From assembly GCF_902497625.1 (NCBI RefSeq), contig NZ_CABVGX010000005.1:102779-166778 (forward strand): a stretch of 64,000 bases of DNA. Direction: 5' to 3'. Shown in pieces: positions 26,355-34,430 of this stretch (position 1 is its first letter; each line of letters starts with the position of its first letter). Source of the DNA: Pseudomonas fluorescens. Lineage in GTDB: Bacteria; Pseudomonadota; Gammaproteobacteria; Pseudomonadales; Pseudomonadaceae. The notes under the pieces were generated by a model. The model ran no database searches. It had not been told where the DNA came from and saw only the letters and a program-made list of their open reading frames with translations. The translations under genes and the position numbers were made by a program.

Positions 26355-27206
26355 TCAGCCCGCCTTGTTGACGGAGAGTCCCAGCCGGGTCAGGGCCAGT
26401 TTCAACGCGTCAGCCAGATTGGCCTTGGTCACCACGCCTTGCAGGTCCAGACCCAGGTGCACAATGGTTTGCGCGATCTGCGGACGCACACCGCTGATGA
26501 TGCAATCGGCACCCATCAGGCGAATGGCGGTGACGGTTTTCAGCAAGTGCTGGGCAACCAGGGTATCCACTGTGGGCACGCCGGTGATATCGATAATGGC
26601 GATCTCGGAGCCGGTGTCGACGATCCGCTGCAACAGCGATTCCATGACCACTTGAGTACGTTGCGAGTCGAGGGTGCCGATCATTGGCAGGGCCAGCACG
26701 CCGTCCCACAGCTTGACCACAGGGGTCGACAGTTCCAGCAGCTCTTCCTGCTGACGCTTGATCACGGCTTCCCGGGATTTCTGGAAGGTGCGGATGGTGT
26801 GCATGCCCAGTGCATCGAGCAGTTCGGACACTTCCCAGAGTTGCTCGGCCAGCAGTGCAGGATTGTCCTGATAGTGGTTTTGCAGCAGTGCAAACAACGG
26901 GCCTTTCAGGGCGAAGATGAAGCTGGCGGTCTGCTGCGAATCCTGACCGAGCAGGGCGCGACTGTGGGACAGTTTTTCCAGGTATTGACGAATTTCATCC
27001 CAGCCTGGCGCCGCGACATTTTGGCCGTTGCCTTTTTCCAGACCGGAGATAATCAGTTGCAGAAACTCTGCAGTCTGCTGCTTCAGGTCATGCTCTTTAA
27101 GGTTGCGCGTGGCACCACTGGTCTCAAGGCCCCGCGACCATTCGGCGAGCAGTTGCGCCTGGCTGTTCTTCAGCGCGTCGAGTGTGGTGGTATGCAGTGC
27201 TGCCAT
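26355..27206 (-). CDS. rsbR: RsbR-like stressosome sensor/scaffold
   Basis: The 283-residue protein has a non-haem globin-like N-terminal domain (~1-150), a linker helix (REAVIKRQQEELLELSTPVVKLWDG region) and a C-terminal STAS domain (~160-275; IDITGVPTVDTLVAQ, RPQIAQTIVHLGLDL). By comparison with B. subtilis RsbRA from memory, Thr205 corresponds to Thr215 here, and Thr171 appears to be replaced by Ser181 (GTLDSQR). It heads the operon. ATG 27206 is preceded by AAGGAG about ten bases away; the longer reading frame upstream is not supported. Confidence 0.92.
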   Translation of the reverse strand: MAALHTTTLDALKNSQAQLLAEWSRGLETSGATRNLKEHDLKQQTAEFLQLIISGLEKGNGQNVAAPGWDEIRQYLEKLSHSRALLGQDSQQTASFIFALKGPLFALLQNHYQDNPALLAEQLWEVSELLDALGMHTIRTFQKSREAVIKRQQEELLELSTPVVKLWDGVLALPMIGTLDSQRTQVVMESLLQRIVDTGSEIAIIDITGVPTVDTLVAQHLLKTVTAIRLMGADCIISGVRPQIAQTIVHLGLDLQGVVTKANLADALKLALTRLGLSVNKAG

Positions 27207-27461
27207 GTGCGTTGACTCCTTGGAAAGTATGTGCCGGTTTTTAAACAGCAACCGGCTCCCATCAGTGACATTTGCGGTATCAAATAGTTGTTGGTGCGCA
27301 GGATAATTTATTTCGGGGAGGAAATACTCTAACGCGCACAATAATAGCTGCGCTCATTTGACGGTGATCAGGGAATCGATGGAACCCTGAGGGCATCCCG
27401 GCTTCGAAACATCAAGGCCGATTGTTTCAGCCGTGATCGGGCAGTAACGAATGAGGTGACC

Positions 27462-27725
27462 ATGAACGACCAACCGACACCGCAAACGCGGGATCCCCAA
27501 GAATCGTCAAGTGAGCGCAACGACCCGGCCATTGACCCGCAATCCTCGGGTCAGCCCGGTGGGCAGACCCGGACGGAAGAGCCGCAGAGTGCTGATCCAG
27601 CAGTGGATCAGAAGAATGTACACGATGATAACGACAACGAATTCAGCCCGGGCTTTAAGCCAACTCCGGATCGCCCGGCGGCTGGTGAGGAGACCGATGC
27701 CGATATCGACACCGACGGCGGCTAG
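27462..27725 (+). CDS. Small acidic, probably disordered hypothetical protein
   Basis: The 87-residue protein is rich in Pro, Gln, Asp, Glu, Ser and Gly and has no hydrophobic segment, so it is likely disordered. It ends in EETDADIDTDGG. GAGGTG lies just before ATG 27462, and a strong terminator follows, which supports it as a real single-gene unit. A similar small acidic protein is encoded at 28863-29105. The function is unknown; position beside the stressosome operon and other small stress-type genes suggests a stress role, which is inference. Confidence 0.7.
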   Translation: MNDQPTPQTRDPQESSSERNDPAIDPQSSGQPGGQTRTEEPQSADPAVDQKNVHDDNDNEFSPGFKPTPDRPAAGEETDADIDTDGG

Positions 27726-27742
27726 TCAAAACCTGCTCAAAT

Positions 27743-27775
27743 AAAAAGGCCGCATCCAGGGATGCGGCCTTTTTT
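27743..27775. terminator. Bidirectional rho-independent terminator
   Basis: The stem AAAAAGGCCGCATC / GATGCGGCCTTTTTT with loop CAGG lies between the convergent small acidic gene and the DUF4142 gene and can serve both strands. Confidence 0.93.
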
Positions 27776-27785
27776 CTGGATGCAA

Positions 27786-28307
27786 TTACTTGCTCGGGTG
27801 AGCAGCCTGCAGTTTTTTCGCGTGGTCCAGGTGCTTTTCCAAATCTGGCAGCATTTTCTGGGCAAACGCCTTCAGCTCGGTCGCACCTTTGGTTTTATCG
27901 TCCGTCACGGTATTTGCTTCTTTCTTGAACAACGCGATGGTTTCTTCGTGCGCCTTCACCTGATTATTGGCGTAGGCAGCATCGAACGACTCATCACGCA
28001 GCTCCAGCAGTTTCTCCTTGGCCTGTTTCACCAACGTGGTGGTATCCGGAACTTCAATGTCATTTTTCTTGGCAATGGCCGCCAACTCGTCATTCGCCTT
28101 GGAATGATCGGTAATCATCATGGTGGCGAATTCCTTGATATCAGCCGACGCACTTTTCTCCAGTGCAAGACGGCTGGTCTCGATTTCTGCGATTCCGCCA
28201 GCTGCTGCGTTGTCGACAAAGTCATTGTCCATAGCGGCGAACGCGGTGCCCATGCTGGTGCTCAGTGCTACAGCGATAGCGAGGTGACGCAGGTTGAATC
28301 GGTCCAT
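27786..28307 (-). CDS. DUF4142 exported protein
   Basis: The 173-residue protein starts with a signal peptide (MDRFNLRHLAIAVALS.., cleaved after AFA) and is otherwise a helical bundle of the DUF4142 type (ferritin-like), with the typical segments EIETSRLALEKSAS, IKEFATMMITDHSKAN and KAFAQKMLPDLEKHLDHAKKL. It should be periplasmic. These proteins are often stress induced in proteobacteria, but their function is not established. It ends at the shared terminator. Confidence 0.9.
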   Translation of the reverse strand: MDRFNLRHLAIAVALSTSMGTAFAAMDNDFVDNAAAGGIAEIETSRLALEKSASADIKEFATMMITDHSKANDELAAIAKKNDIEVPDTTTLVKQAKEKLLELRDESFDAAYANNQVKAHEETIALFKKEANTVTDDKTKGATELKAFAQKMLPDLEKHLDHAKKLQAAHPSK

Positions 28308-28358
28308 TGGTCAATCTCCACACAGGTTTTTATAAGCGATCCAAATGATCGTTAATCA

Positions 28359-28592
28359 ATGGAGCGCTACGCTGCGATAAAGGTTTTATCGGCGTTGTTC
28401 AGGGACGACGAACGGCACCGCTGGTCTGATTGGCAGTCGACAGAACCCTATAACGAAACCATTCTGAGGCTGGTGAACGCAATTCATCGCGTTTACCCCG
28501 ATCAACCAGAGGAGGTGCTCCATGCCAGTGATCCACGATCTTTATCAGGATTTGAAAGTGTCCAGGGACGAGGTCCAGAAGATAAGCAGTAA
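28359..28592 (+). CDS. Possible small hypothetical protein overlapping the DUF465 gene
   Basis: The 77-codon frame (MERYAAIKVLSALFRDDERH..) has a protein-like first half with a helical ILRLVNAIHRVYP segment. No ribosome site precedes its ATG, and its last 71 bases overlap the well-supported DUF465 gene in another frame. It may be real, broken or spurious. Confidence 0.3.
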   Translation: MERYAAIKVLSALFRDDERHRWSDWQSTEPYNETILRLVNAIHRVYPDQPEEVLHASDPRSLSGFESVQGRGPEDKQ

Positions 28593-28755
28593 GGATCGGT
28601 TACTGAATTCCCTGATCGAAAAATATTCGCAGGCCGACGCCGAAGTGGTAAAGGCAGAGGAGGCTAAATCCAGCGATGATGAGGTGAGGAAGCTCAAGGA
28701 AGCGCGCTTGCTGGTCAAGGACAAGATCGTTAAACAACTTGAGACCCACTCCTGA
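28522..28755 (+). CDS. DUF465/YdcH-like small coiled-coil protein
   Basis: The 77-residue, highly charged helical protein (NSLIEKYSQADAEVVKAEE.., VRKLKEARLLVKDKIVKQL) resembles the DUF465 (YdcH) family, which has the ending KLKDEI-type helix. A strong AGGAGG lies six bases before ATG 28522. It is cytoplasmic and of unknown function, and sits among small stress-type genes. Confidence 0.75.
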   Translation: MPVIHDLYQDLKVSRDEVQKISSKDRLLNSLIEKYSQADAEVVKAEEAKSSDDEVRKLKEARLLVKDKIVKQLETHS

Positions 28756-28862
28756 CGCCGTATTCGCCACTGCCCGTCGGGGCGCGAATAATTTGAACGG
28801 TGTCCATTCCCGGCACCTCGAATGATCTGAGTCCGAATCAACGACCCAAGACGAGGTGCCTT

Positions 28863-29105
28863 ATGACTGATCCAAAATTCCCCAGCGAAGAGCAGGGTGC
28901 ATTTGACCCGATCCCAACCCATCCGGAACCGTTGAGCCCTGGGCGCACAACGATTAATCCCGAGGATGAACCGGGTATCGATGAACTGCCGAACAACGAA
29001 GGCGCGATCCCGATGGACCAGGACGATGGCACTGACATCGATCGAGACAGGATTCGTGAAGAGACCGATAACGCCGATCGTGACGACGTGATCAACCCTC
29101 GCTAA
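28863..29105 (+). CDS. Small acidic disordered hypothetical protein
   Basis: The 80-residue protein is rich in Asp, Glu, Pro and Asn (PMDQDDGTDIDRDRIREETDNADRDD) with no hydrophobic core. GAGGTG lies five bases before ATG 28863. It resembles in composition the 87-residue protein encoded at 27462-27725, though no clear sequence homology is visible. Function unknown. Confidence 0.7.
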   Translation: MTDPKFPSEEQGAFDPIPTHPEPLSPGRTTINPEDEPGIDELPNNEGAIPMDQDDGTDIDRDRIREETDNADRDDVINPR

Positions 29106-29124
29106 CCCGAAACTTGAGCCCGAT

Positions 29125-29216
29125 CCTGTAGCAGCTGGCGCAGCCTGCGTCCGATTCGCCCCGATCGCGCCCCGATCGCGGCAGAGCCGGACGCAGGCTG
29201 CGCCACCTGCTACAGG
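29125..29216. repeat. Palindromic REP-like element
   Basis: Arms CCTGTAGCAGCTGGCGCAGC.. and its near-complement ..GCTGCGCCACCTGCTACAGG enclose a loop with a repeated CCCCGATCGCG. A related element is at 31809-31896. Confidence 0.85.
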
Positions 29217-29226
29217 GGCTGGCGAT

Positions 29227-30336
29227 TCAGTTCAATGCGTTGAAAGGCTTTTGCAGCGCTGTACTCAGCGGCAGTCTTGCCATGTGTGAAGCTTTCAGCG
29301 AGCCGAAATACAGCCAGTCGCCGTACTCTCGCACCGTGGTGATCGGCGAGTAATTTCCGTCACTGCCGTCCTGCAGATTGGCAATCACCTTGCCTTCAAC
29401 ATCGAGCCCCAGGACAAACGCGCGTTTCTCCACGGGTACGGGCAATACAGTCAGCGCGCGCACAATGATCTTGCGCAGCAACGGATGCTGCGCAGTGGCA
29501 TCGAGCAGGGCATTGCGCGGCGAGTACAGCGCCACCCAGAAGCGGTCCTTGCCGTTGAATGAGAGGTTGTCCGGCAACCCCGGCAGGTTATCGATAAACA
29601 CATCGTGAGTGCCCGCCTGTGGGCCGGTCAGCCAATAGCGAGTGATGCGATAGGCGCCGGTTTCGTTGACCAGCACAAAAGCTTCGTCCGGACCGAAGGC
29701 CACGCCGTTGGCAAATTCCAGTTTATCCAACAGCAGCTCGGTCTTGCCGGTCTGGAAGTCGTAGCGCAACAAACGACCATCGCCGCCGTGTTCGATAATC
29801 GCCTCGCCGTCATCGCCGTAACCAAAACGGCTGGACGCATCGCTGAAATACGCAAAGTGCCCGGAGTCGTCGATCACTACATCGTCGGTGAAGCCGAACG
29901 GCACGCCGTTGGCCTCCGTGCTCAAGGCAACCACCTGACCCTGAGAGTCCAGTGACAGCAGGCCCTTGATTGCGTCGGCTATCACCAGCAAACCGCTGGG
30001 GTGACGAGCCAGGCCCAGAGGCCTCCCTCCCGTATCGGCGAGTACGGTAGTGGTGTCGCCGTCGAGGCTGCTGCGCAACACGCGGCCGTCATGCAAGCCG
30101 GTGATCAGGACGTTCTCTTCCAGCAGCAGGGCTTCCGGGCCGTCGATGCTGGCGGCGCCTACGGACTCGATGTTTTTCAAATGCTCATTGTCGGCATAGG
30201 GCCCGCTGGTGAGCGAGGGCGCCGGCGCGGGTGACCACGCCACCGGTTGTACTTTGGTGGGCATCAGCAGGAGAAACGCGCCACCCGCTACCAGGATTGC
30301 CAACACGCCATGGCGAAACCTGAAGGGCCGGCTCAC
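29227..30336 (-). CDS. SMP-30/gluconolactonase/strictosidine-synthase-like beta-propeller protein
   Basis: The 369-residue protein has one N-terminal membrane anchor or uncleaved signal (RHGVLAILVAGGAFLLL) and a six-bladed propeller (GPEALLLEENVLITGLHDGRV, SGLLVIADAIKGLL, GFTDDVVIDDSGHFAYFSDASS, FANGVAFGPDEAFVLVNETG) as in strictosidine-synthase-like esterases. It is probably periplasmic and attached to the inner membrane, with lactonase or esterase activity on an unknown substrate. The GTG start at 30336 has GGGAG upstream and overlaps the SRPBCC gene stop (GTGA); the longer frame upstream is just that gene read in another phase. Confidence 0.82.
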   Translation of the reverse strand: MSRPFRFRHGVLAILVAGGAFLLLMPTKVQPVAWSPAPAPSLTSGPYADNEHLKNIESVGAASIDGPEALLLEENVLITGLHDGRVLRSSLDGDTTTVLADTGGRPLGLARHPSGLLVIADAIKGLLSLDSQGQVVALSTEANGVPFGFTDDVVIDDSGHFAYFSDASSRFGYGDDGEAIIEHGGDGRLLRYDFQTGKTELLLDKLEFANGVAFGPDEAFVLVNETGAYRITRYWLTGPQAGTHDVFIDNLPGLPDNLSFNGKDRFWVALYSPRNALLDATAQHPLLRKIIVRALTVLPVPVEKRAFVLGLDVEGKVIANLQDGSDGNYSPITTVREYGDWLYFGSLKASHMARLPLSTALQKPFNALN

Positions 30337-30797
30337 GTCAGAGCTCCCTTTGCTGCCAGGTATCGATGAGCCATCACCCGCAACGCCTCCATCGACGCAG
30401 CCGATTCGAGATCGATGCGCCCCTTGAGCAACAGCAGATTGGCAAAACGCAGCGCCAGACCGCTGAACTGATACTCCAGCGTGCGAATGAAACGGGTGCC
30501 ATTGCCCTCGGCTGCACATTCGTAAATCAACTTGAGTGACAACCCGTTGTCGCCTGCGGCGCGAGCACTCCAGCGTCGGCCGGGCAAGTACTCATCAACC
30601 CTCCAGCGCAAATGCCCGTCGCGGCCACCCGCGCGAATGTCTTCCTCAAACCGCGCGCCGGCATGCAGGGCTCCGGCGGGACCGTCAATCTTTAGAGACG
30701 AAGGGTGCCACTCAGGCCAGCGGGTCACGGTACTGGCATAGGCGAGCACGTCAACCGGCTTGCCTTCGATTTCGATCTGATGCTGCATGCGGGTCAT
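30333..30797 (-). CDS. SRPBCC (START/polyketide cyclase-like) family protein
   Basis: The 154-residue protein has the helix-grip pattern of SRPBCC proteins (VTRWPEWHPSS, GARFEEDIRAGGR, LRWRVDEYLPGRRW) with a C-terminal helix. Such proteins bind small hydrophobic ligands. It is translationally coupled to the propeller protein downstream, so the two probably act together. An ATG three codons later is a possible alternative start. Confidence 0.8.
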   Translation of the reverse strand: MTRMQHQIEIEGKPVDVLAYASTVTRWPEWHPSSLKIDGPAGALHAGARFEEDIRAGGRDGHLRWRVDEYLPGRRWSARAAGDNGLSLKLIYECAAEGNGTRFIRTLEYQFSGLALRFANLLLLKGRIDLESAASMEALRVMAHRYLAAKGALT

Positions 30798-30896
30798 GGG
30801 CGTTCTCGTCAGAAGTCCCAGCAGATTAGCCGATCCAGCAAGTGGCGCGGACTTTACCTGAGTGACACAAACGCCATGATCCGGTGCAAATCGAGA

Positions 30897-31760
30897 TCAG
30901 GTCAGCGGGTTCCAGCGCTGCGACCAGTCATCGTCGGACTTGATCACCTCGCGTAGCAGGTGAAAGGCTCGCTGCAAGGTTGCCGAGTCACGATCGCGGG
31001 AGTAGACGAGATAGGTGGGGTAACCGAATTCCGGAGCTTTCGGCACAAGCTCCAGCGCGCCGCTTTCAAGATAGCTCTGAACCACCCGCGTGCGAAAATA
31101 GCCGCTACCGCCGTTCTCCAGGATGTACTGCAGGGCCAGAGGACCGAGATTGAAGCTCAGTGAGGCTTTGGCTTTGTCCGGCAGTGCAGCATCGTGCTGA
31201 CGCCGGAAGTCCGGACCCCAATCGATATAGACGTAGGGATCAGGTTTGCCGGCGAGACGCACCAGGATCAGCTTTTCTTCCAGTACCTGCTCGACTTGCA
31301 GGCGTGGCCAATATTCCGGCTGATACACCAGCGCTGCATCGAGCACGCCCAGTTCCAGTTGGCGCAGCAGGTTTTCGCCATCACGAATTTCCATCCGCAG
31401 GGCATGCCCGGGAATTTTCTCGCGCAACTCACCGGCCCAACTGAGCATCAGCGGATTGCACAAACTCACCTCGCCACCGATGTGCAGCACATCGTGATAA
31501 CCCTCTGGCAACGGCAAATCCCGGCGTGCCGCTTCCCAGGTTTCCACCAGCTGATTGGCATACACCACAAACGCTTCGCCATTCGGGGTCAGGCGCGCGC
31601 CGGCACGGTTGCGCACAAACAGCGTGCTACCGAGCTGACTCTCGAGTTTTTGCACCCTTGCGGTGATCGCGGTCTGGGTGACATGGAGTTTCTCGGCGGC
31701 CGCGGCGAGGCTGCCGTGGCGAACGATTTCCAGAAAAGTGCGGGCGAGGTCGATGTCCAT
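30897..31760 (-). CDS. LysR-family transcriptional regulator
   Basis: The 287-residue protein has an N-terminal winged helix-turn-helix (ARTFLEIVRHGSLAAAAEKLHVTQTAITARV..) and the LysR substrate-binding domain. The start at 31760 is directly before the conserved MDIDLARTF segment; the frame extends further upstream into a repeat. Neighbours are the SRPBCC/propeller pair and the Tat-exported amidohydrolase, which it may regulate; no divergently transcribed target is adjacent. Confidence 0.93.
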   Translation of the reverse strand: MDIDLARTFLEIVRHGSLAAAAEKLHVTQTAITARVQKLESQLGSTLFVRNRAGARLTPNGEAFVVYANQLVETWEAARRDLPLPEGYHDVLHIGGEVSLCNPLMLSWAGELREKIPGHALRMEIRDGENLLRQLELGVLDAALVYQPEYWPRLQVEQVLEEKLILVRLAGKPDPYVYIDWGPDFRRQHDAALPDKAKASLSFNLGPLALQYILENGGSGYFRTRVVQSYLESGALELVPKAPEFGYPTYLVYSRDRDSATLQRAFHLLREVIKSDDDWSQRWNPLT

Positions 31761-31808
31761 GGGGCAGCCGGTGCGAGAGGTGCGCCATTGTAATCGCATA
31801 CGTACCGT

Positions 31809-31896
31809 GTAGCAGCTGGCGCAGCCTGCGTCAGGTTCTACCGCGATCGGGCCGCAATCAGGTCGCAATCTGACGCAGGCTGCGCCAGCTGCTGCA
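31809..31896. repeat. Palindromic REP-like element
   Basis: Arms GTAGCAGCTGGCGCAGCCTG.. and ..CAGGCTGCGCCAGCTGCTGC enclose a ~30-base loop; same family as 29125-29216. Confidence 0.85.
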
Positions 31897-31904
31897 TGGA
31901 CTTG

Positions 31905-33863
31905 TCAGAATGCGAAACAGGAACAGCCGAATGCGCCCCAGAACGCGCGGAAATCACTCACCGGAGCTGACGACGATCGCGCCCGTTCATGGCTGTGCGC
32001 ATGCACTGCACAGGCACCGACGCATTGATGCACTTGTGCGGTCAGCGGCGTGAGATTTTTCCAGTGCCCTGGCACCTTGGTCACGGGCGACCATTCAGGC
32101 ACGACTGGAATCGCTGGTGGCCCGAGTTTTTCGAATTCGGCCGTGCCGTAAACGATTTTGCCATCGACGATGGTCAGTACCGACTCGATCCATTTCACCG
32201 CCTCGTCTTCGATGTGGAAATAGTCGGCTGAGAGCGCAATCAGGTCCGCCAGTTGACCGACCTTGAGCTGGCCTTTCTGGCCTTGTTCGGAGGAAAACCA
32301 GGCGCTGCCATGGGTAAACAGCTCCAGTGCCGTGTCGCGGCTCAACCCTTGCGGGTACAACTCAAGCCCACCGACCGTGCGGCCGCTGACCAGCCAATAC
32401 AGCGACGTCCACGGGTTGTAACTGGACACCCGGGTAGCGTCAGTGCCGGCGCCGACGGGCACACCTTCGGCGAGCATGCGCGCAATCGGCGGCGTCTGTT
32501 CTGCGGCCTTGGCGCCATAACGGTCGACGAAATATTCGCCCTGAAACGCCATTCGGTCCTGGATAGCAATTCCGCCGCCCAGAGCCTTCACGCGCTCGAT
32601 GTTCTGCGGTGTAATCGTTTCTGCGTGATCGAAAAACCAGGGCAATCCGTTAAACGGGATGTCGCAATTGACCTTCTCGAACACATCGAGCATGCGGCTG
32701 ATGGATTCGTTGTACGTTGCGTGCAAACGGAACGGCCAACGCTGCTCGACAAGGTGGCGCACCACCGGCTCCAGATCCTGTTCCATGGTGGGCGGCAGGT
32801 CGGGCCGGGGTTCGAGAAAATCTTCGAAATCTGCCGCCGAGAACACCAGCATCTCACCAGCGCCGTTGTGCCGCAGAAAGTCGTCGCCCTGGCCGTACTG
32901 CGAAGTGCTGGTCCAGTTCTTGAAATCGGTCAACTCTTCCTTGGGTTTTTGTGTGAACAGGTTGTAGGCGATGCGCACCGTGAGTTGCTGATCCCGGGCC
33001 AGTTGCTGGATGACCTGATAATCGTCCGGATAATTCTGGTAACCGCCGCCGGCATCAATGGCGCTGGTGACGCCGAGCCGATTGAGTTCGCGCATGAACT
33101 GGCGAGTCGAGTTGACCTGGTACTCCAGCGGCAGTTTGGGCCCCTTGGCCAGTGTTGAGTACAGGATCATTGCATTGGGCCGGGCGATCAGCATGCCGGT
33201 CGGGTCGCCGTTGGCGTCGCGCTGAATCTCGCCGCCTGGCGGGTTCGGCGTGTCGCGGGTATAACCGACGACTTTCAGCGCCGCGCGGTTGAGCAGGGCG
33301 CGGTCGTAGAGGTGAAGAACGAAGACCGGTGTATCCGGTGCGGCTTTATTCAGTTCGTCCAGCGTTGGCAGGCGTTTCTCGGCGAACTGGAATTCGTTCC
33401 AGCCCCCGACCACCCGCACCCATTGCGGCGTCGGCGTGCGATCGGCCTGATCCCTGAGCATGCGCAACGCGTCGACCAGTGACGGTACGCCCTCCCAGCG
33501 CAGTTCCAGGTTGTAGTTCAGGCCGCCCCGGATCAGGTGCAAGTGCGAGTCGTTGAGGCCGGGAATCACCGTGCGGCCATGCAGATCGACGATTTGCGTG
33601 CCGGGCCCTTGCAGCGCCATGGCCTGAGCGTCGCTGCCGACCACAACGAAGCGTCCGTCCTTGATCGCCACGGCACTGGCCTGGGGTTTCTTGCGATCAA
33701 CAGTGTGCAGGCGACCGTTGTAGAGAATGAGATCGGCGGGGACATCGGGCATGGTTTTACTCCCAGCGAACAGCGGGCTGATCCAGGCACCGACGGCGCC
33801 TGCCGAAAGACCTTGCAGGACACGGCGGCGGTTGAATCCATCGTGATCGTCAGGTGCGCTCAT
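31905..33863 (-). CDS. Tat-exported metal-dependent amidohydrolase (YtcJ-like)
   Basis: The 652-residue protein starts with a twin-arginine signal (NRRRVLQGLSAGAVGAW) and is an amidohydrolase of the YtcJ/N-substituted formamide deformylase type. The metal-binding DSHLHL motif follows VIPGLN near residue 108, and the C-terminal part contains GLSRDTALELFTHGSAWFSSEQ and LADLIALSADYF. It should act in the periplasm after folding with its metal in the cytoplasm. A cysteine/histidine-containing tail (HQCVGACAVHAHSHE, GAFGCSCF) at the very end is unusual for the enzyme core. Substrate unknown. Confidence 0.88.
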   Translation of the reverse strand: MSAPDDHDGFNRRRVLQGLSAGAVGAWISPLFAGSKTMPDVPADLILYNGRLHTVDRKKPQASAVAIKDGRFVVVGSDAQAMALQGPGTQIVDLHGRTVIPGLNDSHLHLIRGGLNYNLELRWEGVPSLVDALRMLRDQADRTPTPQWVRVVGGWNEFQFAEKRLPTLDELNKAAPDTPVFVLHLYDRALLNRAALKVVGYTRDTPNPPGGEIQRDANGDPTGMLIARPNAMILYSTLAKGPKLPLEYQVNSTRQFMRELNRLGVTSAIDAGGGYQNYPDDYQVIQQLARDQQLTVRIAYNLFTQKPKEELTDFKNWTSTSQYGQGDDFLRHNGAGEMLVFSAADFEDFLEPRPDLPPTMEQDLEPVVRHLVEQRWPFRLHATYNESISRMLDVFEKVNCDIPFNGLPWFFDHAETITPQNIERVKALGGGIAIQDRMAFQGEYFVDRYGAKAAEQTPPIARMLAEGVPVGAGTDATRVSSYNPWTSLYWLVSGRTVGGLELYPQGLSRDTALELFTHGSAWFSSEQGQKGQLKVGQLADLIALSADYFHIEDEAVKWIESVLTIVDGKIVYGTAEFEKLGPPAIPVVPEWSPVTKVPGHWKNLTPLTAQVHQCVGACAVHAHSHERARSSSAPVSDFRAFWGAFGCSCFAF

Positions 33864-33983
33864 GGCAATGCACTCCGTTGAGTCGTTCCAATATGAGGGA
33901 TGGAATGCCGATGACAGACGCCTGCGGCCAAAGGAAATATAGACCGCAAAATCGCAGTGGGCCTTTTTCGCAACCTTGAAACG

Positions 33984-34012
33984 ACGAATCCCGCCTCAAG
34001 GGGCGGGATTCG
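33984..34012 (-). terminator. Rho-independent terminator of the SCP2 gene
   Basis: Perfect stem CGAATCCCGCC/GGCGGGATTCG with a short loop lies 40 bases beyond the SCP2-gene stop; the minus-strand 3' side has a short T-rich stretch. Confidence 0.7.
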
Positions 34013-34052
34013 TTTGTAGCCAGACCTGCGCCCGGTAGAGGGCGCGAGGGGC

Positions 34053-34367
34053 TTACGCCGGGAACAGCTCGGACAATTTCATTGCCAGCATCATGTCGCC
34101 TTCAGCGCGCAATTTGCCGCCCATGAACGCTTGCATGCCATCGGTTTCGCCGCTGACGATGCCTTCCAGGGTTTCGCCGTCCATCACCAGAGTGACCTGT
34201 GCGTCCGGATTCTCGCCTTCCTGCAGCTCGCAGGTGCTGTCCTTGACGATCAGCGAGAAGTTTTTGGTGTCGTCGATGCGGAAACCGAACACCAGGTCCA
34301 GACCGGCAGCGGCCGCTGGGTTGAACTTGGCTTTCATTGCTTGTACAGCGTCAGCTACGGAGGTCAT
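34053..34367 (-). CDS. SCP2 sterol-carrier-like protein
   Basis: The 104-residue protein is a single SCP2 domain (FRIDDTKNFSLIVKDS.., ADAQ-like VTLVMDGETLEGIVSGE, GKLRAEGDMMLAMKLSELF). Such proteins bind hydrophobic ligands such as fatty acyl-CoA. ATG 34367 is preceded by AAGGA eight bases away. It follows the phosphatase gene closely (34431 to 34367) and is probably co-transcribed with it. Confidence 0.92.
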   Translation of the reverse strand: MTSVADAVQAMKAKFNPAAAAGLDLVFGFRIDDTKNFSLIVKDSTCELQEGENPDAQVTLVMDGETLEGIVSGETDGMQAFMGGKLRAEGDMMLAMKLSELFPA

Positions 34368-34430
34368 GGTTCGATCCTTTTCTTTGGGAATACAGCTGGG
34401 TGATACAGCCAGGGTCACAGTAGTCCGGCC

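Noticed and set aside
30337..30519. N-terminal extension of the SMP-30-like protein
   Set aside because: These 61 codons are the SRPBCC gene read in another phase; the GTG at 30336 with GGGAG and a GTGA overlap is a better start.
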